Source: Stemphylium vesicarium
Lineage: Eukaryota; Ascomycota; Dothideomycetes; Pleosporales; Pleosporaceae
DNA length: 51,981 nucleotides
Assembly (NCBI GenBank): GCA_004380135.1
Contig: QXCR01000182.1
Coordinates: 1-51,981 of the forward strand
Direction of reading: 5' to 3'
Shown here: positions 33,484 to 44,019 of the stretch, one piece after another
Layout: each line of letters starts with the position of its first letter
Position numbering within the stretch: position 1 is the stretch's first letter
The notes under the pieces: model-generated
Told to the model about the DNA's origin: nothing
Databases searched by the model: none
What the model saw: the letters and a program-made list of their open reading frames with translations, nothing else
Translations under genes and position numbers: made by a program

Positions 33484-34770
33484 CTAGTCGATATACACAT
33501 GCCATCCTGCTTGACTGCCGTACCATTTCCGCGCCAGGTTTCCTCCACTCTCCGTAGGCTGGCTGAAAGCAACCTTTTCTTTCTCAATTTTCATGCCATA
33601 CAAGAAGTTTGACCTTGCGCAGTCTAGCAGTCTAGTTGCAATGCCCTTTTTCCGATGCTGATTCGATGTCCATATGCGTGATATGCCTAAGATAGCCTGC
33701 TCTGGCTCGGTGCTGATTGAGAGAGAGGAACTTCGAGGCCCCACGGGAAGCTCGGATGCTTTCTCGGAATCGGCAGCGGGGTTCAAAGCTTGAAAGGCTT
33801 CCCATATCCGCTCGGCTAAGCAAGCTCCCACGCATTTGTTGCCTTTGATGTATAAGTACACTTTAAATCGATCAACCAGGTCTGATTTCGTCTCGTCTGT
33901 CGCTTGTTTCTCTGCCTTCGTAGATGGGGCCTCTCGGCTTTGGCGGTCAGTAGTGGCGGTGGAACTCTTCCGGCTCCAAAGTTCTTCGTCAGATATAGGA
34001 ACAGCCGCAAGCTCCGTATTCACAATCTTCAGCACGTCGCTCGTGCGACTGCGCAGCAAAGGCGCATCTTTGCGCCCGACAACCGCAATGAAGCTCCCAT
34101 CACCCCCGCTCCATATTTGGTTCTTCCTGAAGCGCTCAATGACTGCCTTTGTGAAATCCATACCTCCGAGGTTCATGGCATGAAACTTCTTGTGTAGTGC
34201 CGCATCCTCCGCATTCGATGGTATGTACTGCATCCCGCAAGTTCTACATGTCTTCCGTGTCTCCGAAGCCAAATCTAGCTGCATCTGTACCATAGGCTTC
34301 TTCTTCGGTGGTGGCTTCGGCGGGGTTTGGGCATTGTCACTCCGTTCTACGAGGGGCTCTTTTGCTGGCGTGTTGGGTTTTGCTTGCCTCTTGAATATCG
34401 AGAATACTGGTCGTCGTTTCTGGAGCGGCGGAGGAGAGCTGCGTGGTGTTGGAGACGACGGTGGACTAGACCGCGATGGTTCATCTGAAAAAATGGCGGG
34501 GGACTCCTTTGGACTGGATGTAGGAGGTGTGGAGGTTTCGCGCACAAGTGAAGAGATATCGGGGACAGAAATTATAGCAGCAGTTTTCAGGACCTCGGTC
34601 TCGATACTGGCAATTGTGCTCTCGACGCGTCTTCGTTTGGTGGGCGGCTCGGCATCGTAGAGTGGGCGTTTCGTCTGACGTGAATAGGTTCGGACGACCT
34701 TTCTAGAATCTAATTAGCATTTAAAAGCGTGCACAGGACAAAATACGTACTTGGCTGCGAAAGACGACAT
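33484..34770 (-). CDS. eco1: Eco1/Ctf7-type cohesin N-acetyltransferase
   Basis: Exons 34770-34751 and 34702-33484 (48-nt intron, GTACGT...CTAG) give 412 residues. The spliced N-terminus reads Met-Ser-Ser-Phe-Ala-Ala-Lys-Lys-Val-Val-Arg-Thr-Tyr, followed by a basic Lys-Arg-Arg-Arg-Val nuclear-type cluster and a Ser/Pro-rich linker. Near the middle is the single zinc finger of the family (Cys-Arg-Thr-Cys-Gly-Met-Gln-Tyr ... His-Lys-Lys-Phe-His). The C-terminal GNAT domain has Ile-Ser-Arg-Ile-Trp-Thr, the acetyl-CoA loop Arg-Lys-Lys-Gly-Ile-Ala-Thr-Arg-Leu-Leu-Asp, and the ending Phe-Ser-Gln-Pro-Thr-Glu-Ser-Gly. In known systems Eco1 acetylates Smc3 in S phase to establish sister-chromatid cohesion. 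It is longer than yeast Eco1 because of the N-terminal linker. Confidence 0.9.
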
Positions 34771-35227
34771 TGTTGCGCCGTGGAGCTGCGGCGGATTTCT
34801 GTTGGCTTGCTGAGCTGCCCACGCGGTAGACGCGTATTAGCGCGTTGCGCTAGGGCCATACCTACGCGACGTCACACCTCTCCCATTTCTATGTCGGGCC
34901 GGTCCACGATCGCGAGAAGGTCATCTCGGGAGTGTCCTGGTGGCCTGTGCCGGAAACACAGAAACCAATATCACGGGGTGAATGTAACCTTGACTCTCAG
35001 GCCGAATGGTGAGATGGGTGGCTTCCTGTGGCTAGGAGTCAGATGATGCCCCCACGGAAGGAGCGTCTGCCTGATGATACCGCCCCACCAGATAAGGTGC
35101 ATTTGCGCAGAACGCCTTTGAGTCAAGACAGGAGAGTGAGTCAGATCACCTTCTGAATGTACATAAACAGCTGAACTTCTATCGAACACTTTTGGTTCAC
35201 TGATTTTCAACAACTGTACTACTCATC
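34771..35227. promoter_or_regulatory. Divergent promoter between eco1 and the GNAT gene
   Basis: 457 bp between the eco1 start (34770, minus) and the GNAT start (35228, plus). Acgcg motifs, including two close copies at about 34828-34845 just upstream of eco1, resemble the MCB element (ACGCGT) of yeast S-phase promoters. That would suit eco1, but this is only suggestive. Confidence 0.4.
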
Positions 35228-35896
35228 ATGGCCACTCAACCAACGCCAGCGCATCCAGCCACGATGCAAGCCCAAATGGAAGCCTCAAGCCCATCCAAAA
35301 CGGCAACCAATCCGGCTCCGATTCTGACAACAAGACGGCTCATAGTGCGTCCAATGTGTCTCGAGGACGCCCCCTCAGCGGCTCTTAATGCCAACAACCC
35401 ACTCATAGCCAAATACATGTCCCTTGGTTTTCCTAGCCCCTACACACTTGTCAAAGCCGAGGAATGGATCAACATGAATATGGCTCTTCCTTATCAAGAA
35501 GCATTCGTGATATGTGAGCACTCGTCACCGGCCGTAGTCATTGGAGGAGTCGGCGTCAAGGTCGGCACCGACGTGAATGCCCACACCGGAGAAGTTGGTT
35601 ACTGGATGGGCCAAGATTATTGGGGCAGGGGGTACACGACAGAAATGTTGGAGGGACTCACCAAGTGGGTGTTTGAGAACTGGGAAAAGGACGGAGAGCG
35701 ACTGAGAAGGCTTTGGGGCGGTGTCTTCTCGGGTAATGTGGCGAGTATGCGGTGCTTCGAAAAATGCGGCTATGCGCGCGAAGGTGTGATGAAGGGACAT
35801 TGCGAGAAGAACGGTGAGGTGATGGATATGCATATCTTTGGAATGACAAAACGGGACTGGGAGAAGAGGATGAGTGAGGTGTTCAACAATTATTAA
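35228..35896 (+). CDS. RimJ/RimL-type GNAT N-acetyltransferase
   Basis: A single exon of 222 residues. After a Pro/Ala-rich N-terminal extension of about 35 residues comes Leu-Thr-Thr-Arg-Arg-Leu-Ile-Val-Arg-Pro, the first strand of RimJ/RimL-type acetyltransferases. Then follow Gly-Glu-Val-Gly-Tyr-Trp-Met-Gly, the acetyl-CoA-binding Tyr-Trp-Gly-Arg-Gly-Tyr-Thr-Thr-Glu, and Asn-Val-Ala-Ser-Met-Arg-Cys-Phe-Glu-Lys-Cys-Gly-Tyr. These enzymes acetylate protein N-termini or small amines; the substrate is not predictable. It is divergent from eco1, a second and unrelated acetyltransferase. The ATG at 35228 has a good context (catcATGg). Confidence 0.88.
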   Translation: MATQPTPAHPATMQAQMEASSPSKTATNPAPILTTRRLIVRPMCLEDAPSAALNANNPLIAKYMSLGFPSPYTLVKAEEWINMNMALPYQEAFVICEHSSPAVVIGGVGVKVGTDVNAHTGEVGYWMGQDYWGRGYTTEMLEGLTKWVFENWEKDGERLRRLWGGVFSGNVASMRCFEKCGYAREGVMKGHCEKNGEVMDMHIFGMTKRDWEKRMSEVFNNY

Positions 35897-36099
35897 ATCG
35901 AGCCACAGAGCTGGATTGCATGGTCCTAATGAGGGGATAAAAGCTTATGGATTTCCCATACTCAAAATTTTGGACCAAGCCATAGCCTTTTTAAGGGTGC
36001 CTAGATTTTGCATCACATTCGCATGAACTTGTGTGTGCCTGGTGCATTGCGGAGAAGTCGAAGAATACTTGGAGAATTCGCGTTGATGGCTTAAAGTAC

Positions 36100-37315
36100 T
36101 TACGGCCCTGGCTGAGCGATGTACGCTTGGACCTGCATAAGGAGTACCTCGACCGGCATATTATGTCTTGCCCTTTTCAGAACAAGACACCTCTCGCCTA
36201 CATACTTACTCCCCTCCAACAAGATGTTTGCCTTCTCTTCTCCTAGCAAGTCTTTCAGGCTATACACAGCCACTTTCTTTCCTCGCCATGTAGTTGTGGG
36301 AAATTCAAGTTCCGGGAACTGTAGGCGAGGCTGCAGACGAGGTACGATAGGTCCAGAATACCAATGCGGAGATGAGTGAGTGACCTCAGGGGTGGCATGA
36401 GGATCCAGCTTTGCCGCAAAGCTTTTACCAAAGTAACTTGACCATTTCTCTAGCTCCGTCATGTTGTCGTCAGCTCGGGACTGAAAATCTTCAGCGCGCG
36501 TGCGAAGCGAGCGGAAGATTAGCACAGAAGAAGCATCCTCAACGTTCTCAATGTCGGTGGTCCGTGGGCTTGGGACCGGAATTAAGCGTCCTCTGAATCC
36601 AAGATACCACTTCAGTTTGCTGGAAAGTCTCTTGCGGAGCATTTCGAGTATCAAGTCGGGCATGTCTTCCCGCCACACCATTTTGCTCAGGTTGTGCCCA
36701 CCGAGCTTCTCGCTCATACGAGAGTAAAGAGCCTTTTCCCATGCTTTCTTCTTCCCCATCTGTGCTGTCACCAGACGTCGTCCCAAGAACCGGAACGGTG
36801 GACCGAGGTGTTTCGCATCAGTCGTAAGCGAGACTGGAAGAAGCCATGGGTCGTTGGTCGTCGGGTGGGGGCGCGCGTGGAGAGATGTGAGGAAAGCGAC
36901 AGGCAGCGAGATCTGTGTCGCGCGACACTGGCGAATAGGCGATGCTAAAGCATGGGCTGAGAAATCAGCAAGACATCTTTCCATGGGCATGCTATTTCAT
37001 ACCAAACGGGTTCTCCCATAACTTCTTCTGGGATGGCGTGAAATTGGCTACTTTCGGTCTTTCTTTGGTCTGTTCAAAGCGCGACCTCTGCTCCAGGACT
37101 ATCGGATCTAGCAACGGAGATAGTGGAAGACGCTTTGCTTCTTTGTCCTTGCGCACGCGGAAGGTCTGGAAATCATCTTCGTGTGTGGGGCCGAGATCTT
37201 CACCTCTCAGAATGCGACCGGGAATATGGGCAGAGTTGTGGCGGCAGTGAGCCCTCGAAGACCTTCTAGCTAGGCTCGCGCATAGCTTTGGGCGATAGCT
37301 ACATCTGCCTAGCAT
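36100..37315 (-). CDS. Predicted mitochondrial protein of unknown function
   Basis: Exons 37315-37003 and 36956-36100 (46-nt intron, GTATGA...CTGATTTCTCAG) give 389 residues. The ATG at 37315 starts an Arg/Ser/Cys-rich segment without acidic residues, typical of a mitochondrial presequence; longer in-frame starts up to 37540 would overlap the ClpP first exon and are rejected. The join restores Trp-Glu-Asn-Pro-Phe-Ala-His-Ala-Leu-Ala-Ser-Pro, followed by Arg-Gln-Cys. The protein is basic with scattered aromatic residues and ends in hydrophobic strands (Met-Pro-Val-Glu-Val-Leu-Leu-Met-Gln-Val). I suspect a mitoribosomal or mitochondrial gene-expression factor but cannot name it. Head-to-head with clpP across 151 bp. 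Confidence 0.7.
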
Positions 37316-37466
37316 GAGGCGGAAAGAAAGAACGAAATGTGGTGGGTCGGTGTATAGTTGAAGATTCGCGACATGGTGGGTTGCATCGGACCTCCGGCTT
37401 GGCAGGCGCGCCACGATATAGCTTCCATCTTGCGGGGAAGCGACGACGACTCCAACATTGCACATT
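37316..37466. promoter_or_regulatory. Short bidirectional promoter, mitochondrial protein gene / clpP
   Basis: Only 151 bp separate the two start codons. Both products have mitochondrial presequences, so shared control is plausible. No TATA box is evident. Confidence 0.55.
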
Positions 37467-38274
37467 ATGGCTACGATATTACGGCGTGCCGCAAGGCCAT
37501 CTATACTCCGGGGCGCTCTTGCCAATGGCGTACGACCCATGTCAAGCCAATTCGGCTTCCAACCGCAATGGAATACGCAGCAACCAGAGCAACAGACACC
37601 GCGCGCGATATCGCTTCCTATACCTTACGTGACAGAGACCACTGTAAGCTCCAGTGCGCCTGTACTCGCGGTCCTTTCTAACTGGATAGGGTGGAGGCTG
37701 GAAAACCTCGGACATCTTCTCGCGTCTTCTCCAAGAGCGCATCATCTGCCTGAATGGCGAAGTAGACGACTACATGTCTGCGAACGCCGTCGCCCAGCTT
37801 CTCTTTCTCGAAGCTGATAACCCTGAGAAGCCCATATCCATGTACATCAACAGCCCCGGCGGTAGCGTTAGCGCTGGCTTAGCCATTTACGACACGATGA
37901 ACTACATCCGTTGCCCTGTGAGCACGATTTGCATGGGCATTGCCGCGTCAATGGGCTCGTTGCTACTCGCTGGCGGTGCCGAAGGACAAAGATACATACT
38001 TCCACATGCTCGCGTCATGATTCATCAGCCGAGCGGTGGCTATCGCGGCAAGGCGAGCGACATTGCAGACCACGCTAAGGAGATCCTCAGGATACGGGAC
38101 AAGCTGAACAAGATTTACCAGTCACATGTCACCAAGAAGAGGACGCTTGAGGAGATTGAAAAGTACATGGAGCGTGACTACTTTATGGATGCGCAGGAAG
38201 CCGTCGACTTTGGCATTGTGGATAAGATACTGGAGAAAAGAGAGGCCCCAGCGAAGGAAGAGGAGAAGAAATAA
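37467..38274 (+). CDS. clpP: Mitochondrial ATP-dependent Clp protease proteolytic subunit ClpP
   Basis: Exons 37467-37643 and 37690-38274 (46-nt intron, gtaagc...ctaactggatag) give 253 residues. The first about 40 residues form an Arg-rich presequence (Met-Ala-Thr-Ile-Leu-Arg-Arg-Ala-Ala-Arg), followed by the ClpP start Ile-Pro-Tyr-Val. The catalytic triad is visible: Ser about 146 in Ala-Ala-Ser-Met-Gly, His about 171 in Met-Ile-His-Gln-Pro, and Asp about 222 in Glu-Arg-Asp-Tyr-Phe. The spacing from Ser to His (25) matches bacterial ClpP. Tetradecameric ClpP partners with the ClpX unfoldase to degrade matrix proteins. ClpP is absent from Saccharomyces cerevisiae but known in filamentous fungi. 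The C-terminus ends in a short Lys/Glu tail. The intron is needed to link the presequence to Gly-Gly-Gly-Trp-Lys-Thr-Ser-Asp-Ile-Phe-Ser. Confidence 0.95.
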
Positions 38275-39024
38275 CCTAGCGATGATTCATGTTGGAATGT
38301 AAGATATGAAATCCAGCAATGGCGCCGAATGAGCAATGTCCACTACTGAGCGTAAGTGAAGTTCTGTGCTGGCAGCCTAGTACCGCAAATCCATGAGCAG
38401 TCTGCCTTGTGTTTGACAGGGATTTGCATCGTTCAGGGATATTGACTGTACATGAAAAACCTTGTAAATTACTGGCAACCAAACTTCATGCGTTGTAGTC
38501 ACAGGTCATGCGCATGGTGGTAGCTGCGAGGCTCTGGATCGCGGAGATCAACATTCTTCTTGTCCGGTCAGCGACCAGCTTGCCTACCCTGAAGCCCGCA
38601 GCCGCGCCGGACTATCAGATTGGTGAGTCCTCAAAACGTGTGGTAGGAAATGGTTGGCCTACTGTCCTCTGTTGTTTGCGCAATATACACTGCCTCCTGC
38701 ACACAGCCGCCGTGGCTGACGATTAGACAACAGGCAACCGCTGGACAAACGATTGCATTTTCTGGGCGCTTTCTGTGCTCTTAATATCGTACTTGTTCTC
38801 CTAGTATGTAGCTTTTGTGGTAAGGTTTTCCTACTTCACCATCGAGGTGAAGGCAGAAGCCCCGCACCTGGCGCTAGTCCCCACTTCCCCAACGATCCGG
38901 ACCTCCAAGGCTCGTTTGCTGCCACTGACTGCTCCTCCTCACTTTTGTTTCTCCAACAAATCAACTACAGAAACCGCTCAATCATTGCGCGAGTCGAGCT
39001 CTACGAGGCGCAACCGCCCTCGTC
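38275..39024. other. Intergenic between clpP and the RdRP gene
   Basis: 0.75 kb with no supported gene. It holds the clpP 3' region and the RdRP promoter. Short frames near 38508-38726 and 38753-39137 carry no recognisable feature, and the second runs into RdRP exon 1 in a different frame. Confidence 0.5.
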
Positions 39025-42000
39025 ATGGACATCTATATTCCAAGCGTAAGTTATTTGCTCGAGGAAACCAACCCTTTCTAGCTCCCTGCGAGGCATCCTT
39101 ACTAGCAGATAGTCGGCCCTCACTACACACGCTCTAGTACTCAATGAGAAATCCACCCGCTAACTAGCCCTGCAATACCAGGTGCCCAAGGATACAAACC
39201 ACATCGAACTACAAGTCTTCTTGAAAGACAAACTACTCAGTTTAGGCGTTCTTGTCTTCGACGTGAGGAAGTATCGCGCCCACAATGGACAGTCTTATGC
39301 AATCCTCACGGTCCCGGACACGATCAAAGGGAACACGTTCCTGCAATACTATGGCAGTCGTGGCAGACAGGTTCCCTTGGTTTCCCTTGTCTTTCAGGGT
39401 CAGCCACTCACATTCCGAGTGAACAATAAACCCGGTCAGCCCGATCCGCTAAAGATCCGAACGCTTCAAGAGAAAGAAGCATCGATGAGGGCAAAGATGG
39501 GAAGCCAAGCGCCAATGGCTCATACCTCGCGCGCTGGTCGATCGACTCTCCCGTTCCAAACTCTCATGACCGGTGTATGGGATTACGACGACTTGGATAG
39601 ACTAGCATTTGACCAGAAGTACAAGGACAAGAGGCAAGGATATGTCACCTTTGGGAAGTCCTCCTTGGTACTATACCTACAGGAGGGTATTGCCGAAGCG
39701 TACAACTGGCATTGTAGGATCGATGTTCCCTACGCAATTGTTGAGCATGTTATACCATCGTTCGACGACGGGAAGCACGGGACAATCACCTTCACTCTGA
39801 AATCTCCTCCAAAGTTCTACAGCATCAGTTCTACCGATGATCTGCATCTATACGCTGGTGGAGAAGCATCTCAACACTCGAATGGACTTCCCGACTTTGC
39901 GAGTCTCAGCCTGGGACCGAAACAGAAGACACATCGATTGGAACGACTTTGTTCTCTAGATACTAAGAACACCAAAAACTCTGCGTTGTGTATGGTTTAC
40001 AAAGTCGCCTTCTTTGACAAGCAAACCGTGCAACACGCGTACAACTTCGTCAAGGACTTCTCTGTGCCTCAAATACATTGCTGGAAGACGATGATTCCTA
40101 AGCACAAGTCTCATAGAATCGAAACCGAGTGTGAGGTCGTAGAGAACAGACTTAGTACCTATGGACCCTCCATCCCTTTCGCCTTCGACTTTGCAGTCCG
40201 CTATCAACTTACAGCACTCATGCTAGAGGGTACCATCGCGCCAATGAAGATGATTGAGCTCATGCCCTATGTTCACAGCATCGCCAAGCAGCATGGCGCT
40301 GAATTTACTGCGACTGCGGTGAGACGGTTGGCACAGCAAGTTCCCACGCCAGCTCCATACACAGAAGCCAAGAGCTTCAAGATAGAAACCCTTGTTGTTA
40401 TTTTACAAGATGCTATCCGGGACTGCAAAAGCCGAGAAATGGCATCTCATGATCTGAGTGGAAAACAGAAGAAACACCATCATCTTGCCCTAACCTACAA
40501 GGCTACCGTTACTCCTACTGGTATGTACAGACCAACAATCCTATACATCCAAGACATTTCACTAATTACAAGTTCCAGGTATACTTCTTCGAGGACCGGA
40601 CTGGGACGTGTCCAACCGCGTCCTCCGGAGATACGGTACACATACCGAGTATTTTATGAGAGTCTTTTTCGCCGACGAAGACGGGCTTTCCGTATTCCAC
40701 GACCCGCGAGCTTCTCAAGATCAGGTCTATGAGCGCTTTCGGAATGTTCTTCGGGAAGGCATCTCTGTCGGGGGTAGGACCTTTCAATTCCTCGGATTTT
40801 CTCATGCCTCACTCCGCAATCATCAGGCTTGGTTCATGGCGCCTTTTGAGATGAACGGATCGTTCGTTCACGCTCGGGATGTCATACGAGATCTTGGAGA
40901 CTTCACCCAAATTCACTGCAGCGCAAAATGCGCCGCGAGAATAGGCCAGGCTTTCTCCGACACAATCTTCTCTGTGCCTGTACCGGATACTGCCTACGTA
41001 ACTGAGACCAAGGAAGATGTGGAGAGGAACGATCGTACGTTTAGTGATGGGTGCGGAACGTTGTCGTTAGACCTGCTCCGCAAGGTGTGGAGGGCACTTC
41101 CACCAGACCGGAGGCAACAGAGACCTACTGTCTTGCAGATTCGATACCGAGGTGCAAAAGGCGTCCTATCACTAGATGAATCTCTACCCGGCGAACAGTT
41201 GCATGTACGCAAAAGCATGACGAAATACACAGCTAAAGAGACTTGGAAGGACTTGGAGCTCTGTGGTGCTGCCTACAAACCGCTATCAGTGTTTCTCAAT
41301 CATCAGTTCATCAAGATTTTAGAGGATCTGGGTGTTCCAGCGATCAATTTCAAAGCAGTTCAAAAAGAGGCAGTCGACAAGTTGAAGTTCGTCACTGAGC
41401 ATCCAATAAATGCTGCAAGCTTTCTCGGTAAGCACTCTTCTCAATCATCTGGTCAGGGCCTTTCCTGTACCCAACATAGTAGATCCGTATCATCTTGAGA
41501 AATCATGGAACACATCGTGGTACTAACGCTATTTTCAGAATACTCACACTCTTGTGTGTTTGCCAAGATACCACGATTGTTCGAGCTGATGCATCAGATG
41601 GGCTTGTCTTTCCATGCGGACCGCTTCTTGACTGACATTGTAGAGGTCGCGGCCATGTCAAATCTGAGGAGTCTCAAGTATCGTGCGCGGATTCCCATTA
41701 CGAGAGGCTACCTCTTGTACGGTATCATGGACGAGACGAACATGTTGAGGCAAGGTGAAGTTTACATCCCAACACAGGACTATGATATGGCTGGGAAACT
41801 GAAGAGACATATCCTGATCGGCGATAACATCCTTATCACCAGAGCTCCAGCGCTACACCCCGGCGACGTCCAACTTGTCAAGGCAGTAGACGTCGCAAAG
41901 GACTCGCCGCTCCGAGCCCTCCACAACTGCGTTGTATTCTCCCAACGGGGTCAGCGAGACTTGCCATCACAGCTCAGCGGCGGAGATCTTGATGGAGACT

Positions 42001-43052
42001 TGTTTCATATAATCTACGATGCTCGTCTCGTCCCTGACTTCACTATGCCGCCAGCAGATTATGACAAAGCCCCGACCAAGGGTCTAGGCCGTCCAGTGCA
42101 GACCGATGACATAGTCGACTTCTTCATTGAATACATGAATATGGATCGCTTGGGGCAGATCTCGAACAAACACAAGATTCGGGCGGACAAAGCGCCCAAC
42201 GGGACCAAGGATGAAGATTGTTTACTCCTCGCGAAGCTCGCATCTGATGCTGTAGACTTCAGTAAGTCGGGAATTCCAGCCGACATAAAAAACATACCGA
42301 GAGGGTTCGATCACATCCGACCAGACTTCATGGCACCAGGAACGAACCTTATTATCAACGAGATTGGTGCGGCAGAGCTCGCAGAACTTGAAGGAGACGA
42401 TATTGATGACCCTGACGGCGTGAGCGTGCTCGATGCCGACAAAGCTAGGAATCGCTACTATCGGAGTGACAAGATACTCGGCGTGTTGTATCGCGACATT
42501 GACGAGAAGAAGTTCTTTCAGAAGATGAAGGATGACCACGCAATGTATCAACGGGAATGGGGCGGTGAGTCATTGGTCCAGAAGCTCAAACATTACATCA
42601 TCCGCCAGACGATCGGAGTGCAATGGAAACATCACTGGGATTTTGCCGAGCAGCTACGGGAGACCTATGAAGACAACATGTTCGAGATCATGGATACCTT
42701 ACGTCCCACTCGCGGCGCACCTTTGACTGAACTTGAAGTCTTCAGCGGAAACATTCTCGGCAAGAAGGAACGCGCTCCTTCTCGGTACATACGCGAGGCC
42801 AACCTCGAGGTTCAAGAGCGTTTCAACCGCGACGTCGCCGGCATAATCAAGAGGATCGTGCTAGGCGACCAGGATTGGGATAGTGACGAGGATGCCGAGG
42901 CGTTGCCGCGATCCATTGCGTGCTTTATGGTGGCATTGGAGGAAAAGGGTTGGGAGAACTATCGCAGTCTGAAGAGCTGGAAGTACGTGGCCGCAGCGGT
43001 GTGCTTGGAACAATTGTGCAAGTACAGAGGCGGGACGCTGCCACTACTCTAA
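39025..43052 (+). CDS. RNA-dependent RNA polymerase (RNAi/quelling type)
   Basis: Exons 39025-39045, 39182-40520, 40579-41427 and 41539-43052 give 1240 residues with all phases consistent. The tiny first exon (Met-Asp-Ile-Tyr-Ile-Pro-Ser) joins Val-Pro-Lys-Asp, giving an N-terminal RRM-like segment. The polymerase core includes Leu-Leu-Arg-Gly-Pro-Asp-Trp-Asp-Val-Ser-Asn-Arg-Val-Leu-Arg, restored by the second splice. It also has Arg-Ala-Pro-Ala-Leu-His-Pro-Gly-Asp-Val and the catalytic Gly-Gly-Asp-Leu-Asp-Gly-Asp at about residues 884-890. This Asp-x-Asp-Gly-Asp box coordinates the catalytic metal in eukaryotic RdRPs such as QDE-1 and Rdp1. The enzyme makes double-stranded RNA from aberrant or transposon transcripts for Dicer. 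The length is near S. pombe Rdp1. No stop or frameshift is seen, so it looks functional; which Neurospora paralog (QDE-1, SAD-1 or RRP-3) it matches best I cannot say. Confidence 0.92.
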
Positions 43053-43145
43053 TACGCATGCTGATCCTCTATGGTCTGGTCATTTGACATTGAGATGTAC
43101 GATATTTACGGCGTTACGAAGATACCTGGTCTATTGGAGAAGGTG

Positions 43146-44019
43146 TTAGAGTTGCACTAGAAGGACCGAGGTTTGCATCTCCTCACGAACAGATGCAAAC
43201 TTGTGCCAGAGGGGGTAGTTGTCCATGTACCGGGTAATAATTGGCTGGGTAAGCACTCTGCCATGCGCGTATAGTACACATGTACACGGCCCTAATGTGG
43301 CATTCAGTTCCACTTGCCCAGGTTCAATACGTGGAGCCAATGCCACAGCCTGCGACATCCATGCTTGTGCAATGTCTACTCGTTCCTGCAAAACCGCCTG
43401 TTGTGTCAACCACTGCTCGAGCTTCTGTTGCACCTCCTGATCAACGACGCAGAACTTGACAGCGCCTACGTCATTCACCCCCTCTCGTACTTCGGGCAGC
43501 TGGTCCAAACCCGCCACCTCTTTAACCGTCTCCGCACTATCCAAGCGACCACCAAGTCGGAAAGGGAACATCAGCCTGCTGTCAGCGCCCGGGACCGGAA
43601 TAGATGCGCTCTGGCGCTTGAAGACCTTGAGAAGTTGCAGACTGTGTTCGTATGCCTCGCGGTCGTAACCAAGCGCCTGTTTCTCCCTCTTGATCAAATC
43701 CCAGTGATCGTCGGATATGCGTTCCCGAGTGACTAGCAAAAGTGTTAGCGTGTTGCATTTGCCAAAATGCCCGTCTTTTCGCGGCGCTATTATGAGTCTC
43801 TTCCTTTCATCTGCATTACGAACGCGTTGTTTCATCAAATGTTTACTCACCATCCCCACGTTGATCCCCGATGAGACGGCGGGCCTCTCGGCGAGAGTAG
43901 CCGAAGAGATGCCTCTAGCGCTCGATAGTTTCGTCCGTTGGATAATCCAAGGCGATTTGAGCGTCGGCGGCGGATACGGCCTGGGCCATGCGCTCTAGCT
44001 CTTCCCAACCCGCGTCCAT
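43146..44019 (-). pseudogene. Unrecognised gene with an in-frame TAG (possible recent pseudogene)
   Basis: From the ATG at 44019, exon 1 (44019-43851) and exon 2 (43732-43146) join in phase across a 118-nt intron (GTGAGT...GCTAAC...CTAG), giving 252 codons. Codon 35 (43917-43915) is TAG. Sequence on both sides looks coding: Asp-Glu-Thr-Ile-Glu-Arg, stop, Arg-His-Leu-Phe-Gly-Tyr-Ser-Arg-Arg-Glu-Ala-Arg-Arg-Leu. The rest is intact, with an Ala/Gln-rich helical segment and a compact ending. I do not recognise the family. An alternative is a 63-nt in-phase intron (43977-43915) that removes the TAG, but its donor (GTATCC) is poor and no branch point is seen. A base-call error or strain-specific nonsense allele is also possible. 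It is tail-to-tail with the RdRP gene, 93 bp apart. Confidence 0.55.

Noticed and set aside
37316..37540. Longer N-terminus (in-frame start at 37540) for the mitochondrial protein gene
   Set aside because: Would overlap clpP exon 1 and bury the presequence that starts cleanly at 37315.
40566..40805. Minus-strand 79-codon frame inside RdRP
   Set aside because: Antisense shadow of polymerase exon 3.
41505..41538. ATG at about 41505 as a separate start for the C-terminal half of the RdRP
   Set aside because: It lies inside the third intron; splicing 41427 to 41539 restores one continuous polymerase with the right phase.
43915..43977. 63-nt in-phase intron removing the TAG of the RdRP neighbour
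   Set aside because: Kept only as an alternative: donor GTATCC is weak, no CTAAC branch point, and the removed segment itself looks coding.
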